Assembly (NCBI GenBank): GCA_022729735.1
Contig: DZAY01000010.1
Location: 26,481 to 81,342, forward strand
Length of the DNA stretch: 54,862 nt
From: Helicobacter cetorum
Lineage (GTDB): Bacteria > Campylobacterota > Campylobacteria > Campylobacterales > DZAY01
Direction of reading: 5' to 3'
Position numbers and translations under genes: made by a program. The notes below the pieces were generated by a model that searched no databases, was not told where the DNA came from, and saw only the letters and a program-made list of their open reading frames with translations. Shown in pieces: positions 26,365-35,478 of the stretch. Position 1 is the first letter of the stretch; every line of letters begins with the position of its first letter.

Positions 26365-27142
26365 GATTAATCTTTTTTAAAGTATTATAAGCTTCTTCAT
26401 CTGCTATACTAAATCCATATTTCCCAGCAATGAACTCTTTTGACACATTTTTATCTACTTGCATTAATATATCAACTACCTTTTTTTGTAGAGTTTCATC
26501 TATTTTTTTTGAATTAATTGCTAAAGCAAATGATGGAAATTCATCACTCTCTTTTAATATTTTAATACTCATATTTGAATATGATTTTGCAATAGATGAT
26601 TTAATTGAGCCTGTTTTGAAATGTCCCAAAATTACTTCTTTTATAACATCTTCATGAGAGTTAAAATTTTTATATCCAATCTTTTCAATATCAACTCCAT
26701 TTTTTTTCAAAAGATATGATGCTGAAAAATATCCACAAGTTGATAAACCTTGAGTTAAAGCCATTTTGCTATTAATCTCATTTATACTATTTGCTCCATC
26801 AAATGCAGAAATAATTGCACATCTGTATCTATCATTTCCACTCTTTTCTTTAAAAAATAGTATCGGTTTTAACTCATTAGACAAAGCTTTTAAAGTCATA
26901 TATGGCAATGCACCAATTTGAATAAAATCTATCTTTTGTGCTTTAAATTCACTTAAAATTTCTTCATAATCTTGAATATATCTAATTTTAATTTCAACAT
27001 TTAGTTTTTTAGATAAGTAGTCAATTAGTGGTTTATTCTCTTCTAATGTTTGATGTTCATTAAATAGAGGAACGGGAACATATATCAACTCTTTTGCAAA
27101 AATTGTAGATAATAGAGTTAAAACAATGATTAATATTTTCAT
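26354..27142 (-). CDS. PhnD-like periplasmic substrate-binding protein
   Basis: A 262-residue protein with an N-terminal signal peptide (MKILIIVLTLLSTIFA), then a type-II periplasmic binding fold of the PhnD/SsuA/transferrin-like family: YVPVPLFNEHQTLEENKPLIDYL near the start and KIDFIQIGALPYMTL at about 73-87. Family members bind phosphonates, arsenite (AioX) or other small anions. No permease or ATPase is adjacent. Instead it overlaps a membrane histidine kinase and is preceded by a haem protein, so it is more likely a ligand-sensing partner than a transporter part. The ligand is unknown. Confidence 0.87.
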   Translation of the reverse strand: MKILIIVLTLLSTIFAKELIYVPVPLFNEHQTLEENKPLIDYLSKKLNVEIKIRYIQDYEEILSEFKAQKIDFIQIGALPYMTLKALSNELKPILFFKEKSGNDRYRCAIISAFDGANSINEINSKMALTQGLSTCGYFSASYLLKKNGVDIEKIGYKNFNSHEDVIKEVILGHFKTGSIKSSIAKSYSNMSIKILKESDEFPSFALAINSKKIDETLQKKVVDILMQVDKNVSKEFIAGKYGFSIADEEAYNTLKKINHDK

Positions 27143-27573
27143 TTCACCAACTCCAACTCTTGCTTAAACCACTCAACTAACAAAACCTTTTCTTCATTAG
27201 ATAAAACAGTATTTTTATGAAAAAATTTATAAGCAGATGGTGCCATTAACTCATTTTTTATAAGCATAACAGCTCTTTTCAACCTTTCTCTTTTTTTATC
27301 ACTATCGATTTTATTCCAAAGTGAAAAATTGAGAGCATTTCTACCATTTTCTACATTATTTTTTATAAAAAATGAGAGTGGAGCAATATCTGAATATATG
27401 CTCCAAACTGTTTCATTTGAGTGGCAATCATAACAACTTCTTTGTAAAATAGACAAAACTCTCTCATTTGTGGCTAATGTAACTCTATTATCAACTTCTA
27501 GATTTGTTTTATCAATTCTAATAAATTGAATTAATATTAAAACTAATACAAAAGATAAAAAAACTTTTTTCAT
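27139..27573 (-). CDS. Haem-binding (cytochrome c-like) protein
   Basis: A 144-residue protein with an N-terminal hydrophobic export or anchor segment (about 2-20) and one c-type haem motif, CYDCH (Cys47, Cys50, His51), within SCYDCHSNETVWSIYSDIAP, which matches the Haem_bd domain family. It is expected in the periplasm. It starts a three-gene operon, overlapping the PhnD-like gene by 4 bp. A redox- or ligand-sensing function with the kinase is inferred from context; simple electron transfer is the alternative. Confidence 0.87.
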   Translation of the reverse strand: MKKVFLSFVLVLILIQFIRIDKTNLEVDNRVTLATNERVLSILQRSCYDCHSNETVWSIYSDIAPLSFFIKNNVENGRNALNFSLWNKIDSDKKRERLKRAVMLIKNELMAPSAYKFFHKNTVLSNEEKVLLVEWFKQELELVK

Positions 27574-27599
27574 GTATTCTCACTTATTTAAACTACCAA

Positions 27600-27605
27600 A
27601 TTATA
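27600..27605 (-). promoter_or_regulatory. Probable -10 box for haem/PhnD/kinase operon
   Basis: On the minus strand GTTATAATTTGG contains a consensus TATAAT 26 bp before the haem-protein ATG. It sits in the 44-bp gap after hisD, so the sensory operon can be transcribed independently of hisD. Confidence 0.6.
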
Positions 27606-27617
27606 ACTTATTATTAA

Positions 27618-28904
27618 CTATTTTAATCTAACTAATACAGAATCTCTGTGTGCATTTAAACCTTCCGTTTCCGCTAATAATGCACACTCTTTGCCAAGTT
27701 CTAAAATTGCTTCTTTTGAAAATGAGATAATAGATGATTTTTTTAAGAAATTTTCAACTCCAAGTGGTGAGAAAAATTTAGCAGTTCCACCTGTTGGAAG
27801 TGTATGATTTGGGCCTGCAATATAATCCCCAATTGGCTCTGGTGTATTTTCTCCCAAAAATATTGCTCCTGCATGTCTTATTTTTGGCAATATTTCAAAT
27901 GGATTTTTTGTTAATATTTCTAAATGTTCTGGAGCAATCTCATTCATAATTGTAACTGCTTCTTCTAAACTTTGAGTAACAATAATAGCTCCTCGCTCTG
28001 AAATTGATTTGAATGCTATCTCTCTTCGATTTAAGTTTTCTACTATTTTATAAACTTCATCTTTTACTTTTAAAGCTAAATCCATTGATGTTGTGACTAA
28101 AATTGAACTTGCCATTTCATCATGTTCTGCTTGTGATAGTAAATCATTTGCTATATAGCTTATATTTGCATTTTCATCTGCAATAATTCCAATCTCACTT
28201 GGTCCTGCTATCATATCAATATTAACTTCACCAAATACAAGTTTTTTTGCAGTTGCTACAAATATATTTCCAGGTCCTGTTATTACATCTACTTTTGGAA
28301 TAGTTGCACTTCCATAAGCCATAGCACCAATTGCACTTGCTCCTCCAACTCTATAAACTTCGCTAACTCCACAAATATGACAACTTGCTAAAAGTAACTC
28401 ATTTATTTCACCATTTGGAGTTGGAGTGCAAACTATAATATCTCTAACTCCTGCTACAATTGCTGGAATTGCATTCATAAGTAGTGAGCTTGGATATGAT
28501 GCTTTCCCCCCTGGGATATAGAGTCCTGCTTTATCAACAGCAGTTACTTTTTGTCCCAAAATTGTTCCATTTGCTTCAAAATCAATCCAACTTTTTGGAA
28601 GTTGTTTTTGGTGAAACTCTTTTATTCGCTCATAAGCTGTAAATAGTGCTTCTTTTAACTCTTCACTAAGATTGTTATAAGCTTTTTCCATAACTTCTGT
28701 ATCTATTTTTAAATTTGAAGAGTTTGCTTCCCACTTATCAAATTTTTTAATATCTTCAAATATAGCTTCATCACCAAGGCTTTTAACTCTATTTAAAATA
28801 TCCAAAACTATATTGCTAACACCCTTTATATCAAGGTTAGCTCTATTTAGTATTTCACTAAACTCTTGCTTAAAATCACTATTAGTTGTGCTTAAAATTC
28901 TCAT
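27618..28904 (-). CDS. hisD: Histidinol dehydrogenase
   Basis: Catalyses the last two NAD-dependent oxidations of histidine synthesis, histidinol to histidine. The 428 residues are full length. Signatures are KAGLYIPGGKASYPSSLLMNAIPA (about 120-143), GGASAIGAMAYG, VDVITGPGNIFVATAK, SEIGIIAD, and the catalytic and zinc-ligand segments QAEHDEMASS (about 256), EIAPEHLEI and GPNHTLPTGG (about 366-376). AAGGAG lies 7 bases before ATG 28904. No other his gene is nearby. Confidence 0.97.
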   Translation of the reverse strand: MRILSTTNSDFKQEFSEILNRANLDIKGVSNIVLDILNRVKSLGDEAIFEDIKKFDKWEANSSNLKIDTEVMEKAYNNLSEELKEALFTAYERIKEFHQKQLPKSWIDFEANGTILGQKVTAVDKAGLYIPGGKASYPSSLLMNAIPAIVAGVRDIIVCTPTPNGEINELLLASCHICGVSEVYRVGGASAIGAMAYGSATIPKVDVITGPGNIFVATAKKLVFGEVNIDMIAGPSEIGIIADENANISYIANDLLSQAEHDEMASSILVTTSMDLALKVKDEVYKIVENLNRREIAFKSISERGAIIVTQSLEEAVTIMNEIAPEHLEILTKNPFEILPKIRHAGAIFLGENTPEPIGDYIAGPNHTLPTGGTAKFFSPLGVENFLKKSSIISFSKEAILELGKECALLAETEGLNAHRDSVLVRLK

Positions 28905-28993
28905 AAAAACTCTCCTTATTACAAAAACATCAAATTTTAGAACAATTTTAACATAAAGAGCTATGCTTTTATTTAAGAATATATTTTTTTTGC

Positions 28994-28999
28994 TATAAT
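28994..28999 (+). promoter_or_regulatory. Extended -10 promoter for mobB-fbp-metG genes
   Basis: TGCTATAAT is a perfect extended -10 (TGn-TATAAT), preceded by a T8 run, in the divergent region between hisD and mobB. It is 29 bp before the mobB ATG at 29028. This is the strongest promoter match in the window. Confidence 0.75.
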
Positions 29000-29027
29000 T
29001 TAAGGCAAAAAATTGTTTAGGAATTTT

Positions 29028-29528
29028 ATGAAAAATTTGGCAGTTGCATTTACTGGTCCTTCAAATAGTGGAAAAACAACACTCATTGAAAAAGTAGCAA
29101 AACTTCTAATCTCTCAAAATCAAAAAGTATCAATTATCAAAAATGACCCAAAAGATAAAGCAAAGTTTGATATAGAAGGCAAAGATAGTTATAAATTTTT
29201 TCAAACTGGTGCAAATGTAGTTGTAACTTCTCCTACAAGAACTACAATGTTTTTTAATGAATATATGGATTTAGATAGAATTATTGATGGTTTAGGAGAT
29301 TTTGATTTTTTACTTGTAGAAGGGCTTAAAAATTTGCCATTACCAAGAATTGGAGTTTTTAGAGGTGAAATAAATTTAGACTATTTAGATTTTATTGAAG
29401 CTTTGGCAGTTGATAATAGTATAGATTTAAGTAAATACTCTTTGAGAGATGAGATTGAAATTTTGGATTTAAATAGTGCAGAAATGGTTTTGGACTGGAT
29501 TTTAAAAAATGGAAAGGAAGTTAGATGA
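29028..29528 (+). CDS. mobB: MobB-like molybdopterin-guanine dinucleotide biosynthesis GTPase
   Basis: ATG 29028 is chosen over the TTG at 29013 because AGGA lies 5 bases upstream. The 166-residue P-loop protein has Walker [10 protein letters not shown] (about 10-18) and Walker B-like [19 protein letters not shown], typical of MobB, which assists in attaching GMP to molybdopterin. It lacks the longer C-terminal part of some homologues. A 4-bp overlap couples it to fbp; the same pair occurs, as I recall, in Campylobacter jejuni (Cj0841c-Cj0840c). It implies use of bis-MGD molybdoenzymes such as nitrate or formate enzymes. Confidence 0.9.
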   Translation: MKNLAVAFTGPSNSGKTTLIEKVAKLLISQNQKVSIIKNDPKDKAKFDIEGKDSYKFFQTGANVVVTSPTRTTMFFNEYMDLDRIIDGLGDFDFLLVEGLKNLPLPRIGVFRGEINLDYLDFIEALAVDNSIDLSKYSLRDEIEILDLNSAEMVLDWILKNGKEVR

Positions 29529-30376
29529 GACATATAATTGAGGCGATAAAAAGGTCAGCATTTAGAATTCAAGAAGCGATAGCTTATGATGAAACAGGTT
29601 ATGCAGATAATAAAAATTCAACTGGTGATGTGCAGTTAAAAGTTGATATTAAGAGTGATTTTATAATAGAAGAAGAGTTATCAAAGGTTAGTGAAGTAAA
29701 AGGGATAGCTTCAGAAGAGCGAAATAATGTAGAAATTATTAATAATAGTGGTAGATATTTAGTTGGATATGACCCACTTGATGGCTCAAGCTTAATTGAT
29801 GTAAATATGAGTGTTGGAACAATTTTTGGAATATATGAAAATGATTTTAATGGAAATAATTTAATAGCTTCAGCTTATGTAGTTTATGGTCCAAGAATTG
29901 AGCTTGTAATTGCAACAGATAAGGTTGAGCTATTTAGATTAAATAGTAAAAATGAGTTTGAGTTTATTCAAGTTATGGCTCTTAATGAAAAAGGAAAATT
30001 AAATGCACCAGGAGGAACTCAACAGTTTTGGGAACCTCATCACAAAGAGTTGATTGATGAGCTATTTAGTGAGGGTTATAGACTTAGATACTCTGGTGGA
30101 ATGGTACCAGATTTACATCAAATATTAATTAAAGGTGGAGGACTATTCTCTTACCCTGGAACAACTGATAAACCTGATGGAAAGCTTAGAAGAGTATTTG
30201 AAGTGTTTCCATTTGCATATATATTTGAAAAAGCTGGAGGAGAAGCGATTGATGGATATGAAAGAATTTTAGATTTAACTAATCAAGACCATCATGAAAC
30301 AACTCCATGTTTTTTTGGTTCAAAATATGAGATTGAGAAAGTAAGAGAGAGTTATGCAAGAGCAAAAAGAGCTTGA
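29525..30376 (+). CDS. fbp: Fructose-1,6-bisphosphatase, class I
   Basis: A cytosolic gluconeogenic phosphatase. The 283 residues carry the metal and substrate signatures [23 protein letters not shown] (about 83-105), [24 protein letters not shown] (about 193-216) and the [25 protein letters not shown] tail. It is shorter than E. coli Fbp (332 aa) but complete at both ends. Coupled to mobB by ATGA; the next small gene overlaps its end by 23 bp. Confidence 0.95.
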   Translation: MRHIIEAIKRSAFRIQEAIAYDETGYADNKNSTGDVQLKVDIKSDFIIEEELSKVSEVKGIASEERNNVEIINNSGRYLVGYDPLDGSSLIDVNMSVGTIFGIYENDFNGNNLIASAYVVYGPRIELVIATDKVELFRLNSKNEFEFIQVMALNEKGKLNAPGGTQQFWEPHHKELIDELFSEGYRLRYSGGMVPDLHQILIKGGGLFSYPGTTDKPDGKLRRVFEVFPFAYIFEKAGGEAIDGYERILDLTNQDHHETTPCFFGSKYEIEKVRESYARAKRA

Positions 30377-30554
30377 TAATTTTGAGCAGTTTTTAGAAAA
30401 AAAGTTACAAGAGTTAAAAAGTTGTCAAGAGAGTAAAAATATTGGTAGCTGTTCTTTGTGTGAAATGATTTTTGAGTGTGCTTTAAGACGAGAATATGTC
30501 AGAAGTGTGTATGAGAGTATGTCAAAGGGAAGTAGTGGTGATTTTGATTTTTAA
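30354..30554 (+). CDS. Small Cys-containing protein, conserved position
   Basis: A 66-residue protein beginning inside the last 23 bp of fbp. The first half is a charged amphipathic helix; four cysteines (24, 33, 36, 42) occur in SC...[12 protein letters not shown], suggesting a small zinc- or cluster-binding site. No family name is known to me. A hypothetical gene is found between fbp and metG in Campylobacter jejuni (Cj0839c, from memory), which supports it as a real gene. Its function is unknown. Confidence 0.72.
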   Translation: MQEQKELDNFEQFLEKKLQELKSCQESKNIGSCSLCEMIFECALRREYVRSVYESMSKGSSGDFDF

Positions 30555-30566
30555 GGAGAAATTTTA

Positions 30567-32462
30567 ATGGAGTGCAAAAAAGTATATATAACAACACCAA
30601 TATATTATGTAAATGATGTGCCACATATTGGACATGCATATACAACAATTATTGCAGATGCAGTTACTAAATATTCAAAACTATTAGGACATGATACATT
30701 TTTTTTGACAGGAACTGATGAACATGGTCAAAAAATAGAAGAGAGTGCAAAAGCAAAAGGTAAAAGTGCTAAAGAGTATGCTGATGAGATTAGCTCAAAG
30801 TTTAAATCGCTTTGGGATGAGTTTGGAATTGAGTATGATAAGTTTATTAGAACAACAGATATAGAACATATCAGTGGAGTTCAAGAAGCTTTTTTAAAAA
30901 TGGAAGCAAATGGAGATATTTATAAAGGTGAGTATGAAGGATATTACTGTGTAAGTTGTGAAACATTTTTTACAAAAAAACAGTTAGTTGATGATGAATT
31001 TTGTCCAGAATGCGGAAAACCTACAAGAATATTAAAAGAAGAGAGTTACTTTTTTAGACTTAGTAAATATGAGTCTAAACTTTTGGATTGGTATAAAAAT
31101 TGTCCAAACTCAATTATGCCAAAAGCCAAAAAAAATGAAGTTATCTCATTTGTGGAGAGTGGTTTAAAAGATTTATCAGTTACAAGAACATCTTTTGAGT
31201 GGGGAGTTAAACTTCCAAAAGAGATAAATGACCCAAAACATGTTGTTTATGTTTGGCTTGATGCTCTGCTAAATTATATTACAGCTTTAGGTTATGGTAG
31301 TGATAACTCTAAAATGGAGTATTGGCCAGCAACTGTGCAAATCGTTGGAAAAGATATTTTAAGATTTCATGCTGTGTATTGGCCAGCATTTTTAATGAGT
31401 TTGGGATTAGAACTTCCAAAACATATTGTAGCTCATGGTTGGTGGACAAAAGATGGACAAAAGATGAGCAAATCCAAAGGAAATGTTGTAAATCCAAAAG
31501 AGATTGCAGATAAGTTTGGACTTGATAACTTTAGATATTTTATATTGAGAGAAGTTCCATTTGGGCAAGATGGAGATTTTAGCCAAAGAGCTTTGATTGA
31601 TAGAATCAATAGCGATTTGGGAAATGATTTAGGAAATCTGCTTAATCGTGTAATTGGTATGAGTGAAAAATATTTTGATTTTTCAATCGATTCAAAAGAT
31701 GTTAAAAAGTTTCATAAAAAAGAGGTCGATGAGGTTTTTGAAATAGTAGATACTCTGAACTCTTATGTTTATGAGATGCAGTTAAATAGATATTTAGAAG
31801 AGCTTTGGAGAGTTATTTCAATTGGAAATAAAGCAATAGATATGTATGCACCTTGGACTCTTATGAAAAATGGTAAAAAAGATGAAGCAATGGCTCTTGT
31901 AGCTTTGATTGCAAATTTATTAGCAAAAGTTGCAATTTTGTTATATCCAATAATGCCTGATAGTTCAAAAAAGATAGCAAAAGCTCTGAATATCACAATA
32001 GATAACAAAAATTATAGAAAATATATTGTTGATAAAGCATGTTTAAATAGCTTTAAGATTGAAAAAATCCCTCCACTATTTCCAAAAATAGAAAAAGAAG
32101 CAGAACCTGAAGTAGATGCTCTAAAAGAAGAAGATAATTTAATTACAATTGATAAGTTTTTTGAAGTTTCACTAAAAGTTGGAAAAGTTATAAGTGCCGA
32201 AGAGTTGCCAAAAAGTAGTAAATTACTGAAACTTCAAGTAGATTTAGGTGATGGAAGAAATAGACAAATAATTGCTGGAATTAGAGAGTTTTACTCTCCA
32301 TTAGATTTGATTGATACTCAAGTTTGTGTGGTTGCAAATCTTAAACCAGCAAAATTGATGGGACATTTGAGTGAAGGAATGCTTTTGGCTGTTAAAGATG
32401 AAGATGGTTTGGTTCTGATTAGACCAGAAAAAAACAAAAAGGTTGGAACACAAATAAAATGA
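30567..32462 (+). CDS. metG: Methionyl-tRNA synthetase with C-terminal tRNA-binding domain
   Basis: Charges tRNA-Met. The 631 residues show the class I signature PHIGHAYT (HIGH at about 20), a zinc knuckle with CVSC...CPEC (about 128-150), KMSKS at about 299-303, an anticodon-binding helical domain (about 380-500) and a C-terminal OB-fold EMAP/Trbp111 domain from about 525 (VGKVISAEELPKSSKLLKLQVDLG). AAGGAG is 7 bases before ATG. The last 4 bp overlap the next gene. Confidence 0.97.
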   Translation: MECKKVYITTPIYYVNDVPHIGHAYTTIIADAVTKYSKLLGHDTFFLTGTDEHGQKIEESAKAKGKSAKEYADEISSKFKSLWDEFGIEYDKFIRTTDIEHISGVQEAFLKMEANGDIYKGEYEGYYCVSCETFFTKKQLVDDEFCPECGKPTRILKEESYFFRLSKYESKLLDWYKNCPNSIMPKAKKNEVISFVESGLKDLSVTRTSFEWGVKLPKEINDPKHVVYVWLDALLNYITALGYGSDNSKMEYWPATVQIVGKDILRFHAVYWPAFLMSLGLELPKHIVAHGWWTKDGQKMSKSKGNVVNPKEIADKFGLDNFRYFILREVPFGQDGDFSQRALIDRINSDLGNDLGNLLNRVIGMSEKYFDFSIDSKDVKKFHKKEVDEVFEIVDTLNSYVYEMQLNRYLEELWRVISIGNKAIDMYAPWTLMKNGKKDEAMALVALIANLLAKVAILLYPIMPDSSKKIAKALNITIDNKNYRKYIVDKACLNSFKIEKIPPLFPKIEKEAEPEVDALKEEDNLITIDKFFEVSLKVGKVISAEELPKSSKLLKLQVDLGDGRNRQIIAGIREFYSPLDLIDTQVCVVANLKPAKLMGHLSEGMLLAVKDEDGLVLIRPEKNKKVGTQIK

Positions 32463-33451
32463 TAAGAGTTGAAAGTATGATAGAAATTGTTTCAGGTGTA
32501 TTGCAAAATAGACCTTCAATTTCTGCTTTTCACTCTATCAAAACTGCTCCTTCAAAAATCAAAAGAGGAGATTTATTTTTAGCTTTTAATAAAGAAAAAG
32601 TTGAAGAAGCCATTAGAAATGGTGCTTATGGTATTATTTATGATGGAAATATTAAGATAAGTGATAGTGAAATAGCTTGGATAAGAGTTGAAAATATTTC
32701 TGATAGTGCTATTGCAATTTTGAGATATATAAATATTGATATAAATTTGCTTTACTATTTTGTAGAACCTTTGATTTTTGAAATGGCAAAATCACTTTTG
32801 GTTTCAAATATTATATTTTTAGATGGTGTGATTGAAAAAGAGTTTGATATTATCTTAAATAGTTCTAATAGAAATAGTCTATTTTTTTCATATAATATGG
32901 AATTTCTCGATAAAATTGCTCCACTTTATCAGCAATTAACTATTTTAGATAAAAGCCAAATTACAATAAATAGTTCTAAACTTTTTGAAACATCATTTAT
33001 ATATAGAGAAAAACTATTTGAAAAAGTGATGCTTCCAAAAGTTTTTATATATGAGTTTGAACAGTTACTAAACTTTTTAGAACATCATAAAATAGATTAT
33101 TCAATTCAAAATTTTCATCTAAAAGAGCATTTTGAACCAGTTTTTGTAGATAGATTTTTAAATTTAAAAGATTATGGCAAAAGTGATAAAGTGCTTATTT
33201 TTGAAAGCTCAATAAAATATGCAAAAGCAGAAATTGAGTATTTAAAAGAGGGTGCAAAATGGGCTAAAAATATAGTTATTTCATATAAAGAGATACCAAA
33301 TTATGATGTAATCATATTTAAAAATATTCACGAACTCCAAAATATTTTAACAAATATTCAATTTAATTTTGCATTAATTATTGGAGAAAGTAGCACAATT
33401 GTAAATGATAAAAATTTCTCAATTAAAAAAAGAGATAAAACACTATTTTAA
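32459..33451 (+). CDS. Orphan protein with Mur-ligase-N-terminal-like start
   Basis: A 330-residue cytosolic protein. Residues about 15-60 (APSKIKRGDLFLAFNKEKVEEAIRNGAYGIIYDG) resemble the N-terminal substrate-binding domain of MurE/MurF, which has the GDLFxA...A...GA pattern. The central ATP loop (GKT) and ligase domain are absent; residues 110-330 match nothing I recognise. It is coupled to metG by a 4-bp overlap (a second ATG at 32477 is possible) and precedes proA by 9 bp. It may be a regulator or UDP-MurNAc-peptide-binding protein derived from a Mur ligase. This is inference from a short motif. Confidence 0.65.
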   Translation: MIRVESMIEIVSGVLQNRPSISAFHSIKTAPSKIKRGDLFLAFNKEKVEEAIRNGAYGIIYDGNIKISDSEIAWIRVENISDSAIAILRYINIDINLLYYFVEPLIFEMAKSLLVSNIIFLDGVIEKEFDIILNSSNRNSLFFSYNMEFLDKIAPLYQQLTILDKSQITINSSKLFETSFIYREKLFEKVMLPKVFIYEFEQLLNFLEHHKIDYSIQNFHLKEHFEPVFVDRFLNLKDYGKSDKVLIFESSIKYAKAEIEYLKEGAKWAKNIVISYKEIPNYDVIIFKNIHELQNILTNIQFNFALIIGESSTIVNDKNFSIKKRDKTLF

Positions 33452-33460
33452 AGGGAATTT

Positions 33461-34696
33461 ATGGAAGATTTTTTAGCCAAAGCAAAAAAAGCGAGTAGAG
33501 TTTTAGCAACTCTTTCAAGTAAAATAAAGAGAGAATTGCTAATAGAAATTGGAGATGAGTTAGAGCGAAATGTCGCACAAATTATAGAACAAAATCAAAT
33601 TGATTTAGAATATTCCAAAAAAGCAAATTTGAGTAGCTCACTTATTGATAGACTTTTGCTTGATGAAAAAAGAGTAAAAGCTATGGCTAATGGAGTTAGA
33701 GAGATAGCAAAATTGAGAGAGCCTGTTGGAAGAGTAAAAGATGGTTGGATAAATGAGAGTGGATTAAAGATTGAAAAAGTCTCTGTGCCAATTGGAGTTA
33801 TTGGAATTATTTATGAATCAAGACCAAATGTTACAGCTGATGCTGGTGCATTATGCTTTAAAAGTGGAAATGTTGCTATTTTAAAAGGTGGAAAAGAAGC
33901 ATATTTTTCAAATAAGATTATTGCAAAAATTATGCAAGATGTTTTAGAAAAATATAATTTGCCTAAAGAGATGATTTCAATATTAGAAGATAACTCAAGA
34001 GAAGGTGTTGCTAAACTTATAAAAATGGATAAGTTTGTAGATTTGATTATTCCACGAGGTGGTGAAGCACTAATTAAATTTGTGCAAGAAAATGCAACTG
34101 TGCCTATTGTAAAACACGATAAAGGTTTATGCCATACATATATTCATAAAAGTGCAAATTTTGAAAAAGCTATAAAAATTTCTATAAATGCAAAGACTCA
34201 AAGAACTGGTGTTTGTAATGCGATGGAAACACTACTTATAGATAGAGATATAGCAGATGAGCTATTGCCAAAGTTAAAAATTGAGTTTGATAAATATAAT
34301 ACAGAGCTTAGAGGCTGTAATAAAAGCTGTGAAATTGTAAATATTAAGAGTGCAACTGAAGAAGATTTTTGGACAGAGTATTTAGATAATATTTTATCAA
34401 TAAAAGTTGTAGAAAATCTAAATGAAGCGATAGAGCATATCAATAAATATAGCTCTTCTCACTCTGATGCGATAATTACTGAAAATTATGAAGTTGGCGA
34501 AGAGTTTTTAAATAGTGTCGATTCTGCTTGTGTATATCTAAATTCTTCTACAAGATTTACAGATGGTGGAGAGTTTGGATTTGGAGCTGAAGTTGGAATA
34601 TCTACAAACAAACTTCACTCAAGAGGACCTATGGGAATTGATGATTTGACAACATACAAATTCAAAATTTATGGAAATGGACAAATAAGGGGATAA
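33461..34696 (+). CDS. proA: Gamma-glutamyl phosphate reductase
   Basis: The NADPH-dependent second step of proline synthesis, making glutamate semialdehyde. The 411 residues are full length, with VPIGVIGIIYESRPNVTADAGALCFKSGN (about 108-136), the catalytic-Cys region RTGVCNAMETLL (Cys at about 251) and the C-terminal FGAEVGISTNKLHSRGPMG. Its partner proB lies 15 kb away on the other strand. AAGGGA lies 4 bases before ATG; it is followed after 1 bp by a tautomerase gene. Confidence 0.97.
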   Translation: MEDFLAKAKKASRVLATLSSKIKRELLIEIGDELERNVAQIIEQNQIDLEYSKKANLSSSLIDRLLLDEKRVKAMANGVREIAKLREPVGRVKDGWINESGLKIEKVSVPIGVIGIIYESRPNVTADAGALCFKSGNVAILKGGKEAYFSNKIIAKIMQDVLEKYNLPKEMISILEDNSREGVAKLIKMDKFVDLIIPRGGEALIKFVQENATVPIVKHDKGLCHTYIHKSANFEKAIKISINAKTQRTGVCNAMETLLIDRDIADELLPKLKIEFDKYNTELRGCNKSCEIVNIKSATEEDFWTEYLDNILSIKVVENLNEAIEHINKYSSSHSDAIITENYEVGEEFLNSVDSACVYLNSSTRFTDGGEFGFGAEVGISTNKLHSRGPMGIDDLTTYKFKIYGNGQIRG

Positions 34697-34697
34697 A

Positions 34698-34901
34698 ATG
34701 CCATATATTAATGTAAAAGTAGCTGGAGAGCTAACAATGGAGCAAAAAAGAGAGATTGCAAAAGAGATGAGTGAAACAATGTTAAAAGTTTGTGGTAAGC
34801 CAAAAGAGAGTTGTTATATAGTGTTTGATGAAGTAAGTAGAACCAATTGGGCAAAGGGTGAGAATATTTTGAGCGATGTAGATGCCAAATCCAAAAAATG
34901 A
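34698..34901 (+). CDS. 4-oxalocrotonate tautomerase family protein
   Basis: A 67-residue protein beginning MPYINVKVAGELTMEQKREIAKEMSETM. Pro at position 2 becomes the N-terminal catalytic base after Met removal, as in the 4-OT superfamily, which works as a small hexamer. The physiological substrate is unknown; there are no aromatic degradation genes nearby. It sits 1 bp after proA and overlaps the next gene by 20 bp, so it is part of the same transcript. Confidence 0.88.
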   Translation: MPYINVKVAGELTMEQKREIAKEMSETMLKVCGKPKESCYIVFDEVSRTNWAKGENILSDVDAKSKK

Positions 34902-35478
34902 TACAGTTTTAGATATTTCTAATTTATCATTTGGTTATAGTAGAGATAAACTCCTATTTACCAATCTCTCACTTTCTATTAATCGTGGTGAAATTGTAAC
35001 ACTTTTGGGTGAAAGTGGAAGTGGTAAATCTACTATTTTGGAGTTGATTTCTAATGAGTTGAAACCACTGAAAGGGAGCATTACAAAAGGTAAAATCTCA
35101 TTTATTTATCAAGACCCATACAGCTCATTTGTAAATAGCTATAAAATATTGGAGCAAATTGGTGATGTAGCACCAATAATTAATTTAGATAACTACTTAA
35201 TGGAACTTGATTTAGATAAAAAACTCTTATACAAAAAACCTTATGAACTATCAGGTGGGCAACTTCAGCGATGTTCAATTCTTAGAGCAATTTTGATGAA
35301 ACCAGATTTACTGCTATGTGATGAACCAACAAGTGCATTGGACAATATCACACAGTTAGCCGTTATGAAACTACTTGTCAAATTAATAGATAGATTTGGA
35401 ATTTTACTAATAACACATGATTTAAATATCGCTAATTGGTGTAGTGATAAAATTATAAAAATAGAGGATTTCAAATGA
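34882..35478 (+). CDS. Orphan ABC transporter ATP-binding protein (peptide/nickel type)
   Basis: A 198-residue ATPase with Walker A GESGSGKST (about 44-52), Q-loop YQDPYSSFVNSYKILEQIGD, signature ELSGGQLQR (about 121-129), Walker B LLLCDEPTSALD (about 145-156) and switch His THD. The Q-loop wording resembles the Opp/Dpp/Nik subfamily, but the C-terminal oligopeptide domain of those proteins is absent. No permease or binding protein is adjacent. It is coupled by ATGA to hemH, so a role related to metal or haem supply is possible but unproven. Confidence 0.87.
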   Translation: MPNPKNDTVLDISNLSFGYSRDKLLFTNLSLSINRGEIVTLLGESGSGKSTILELISNELKPLKGSITKGKISFIYQDPYSSFVNSYKILEQIGDVAPIINLDNYLMELDLDKKLLYKKPYELSGGQLQRCSILRAILMKPDLLLCDEPTSALDNITQLAVMKLLVKLIDRFGILLITHDLNIANWCSDKIIKIEDFK

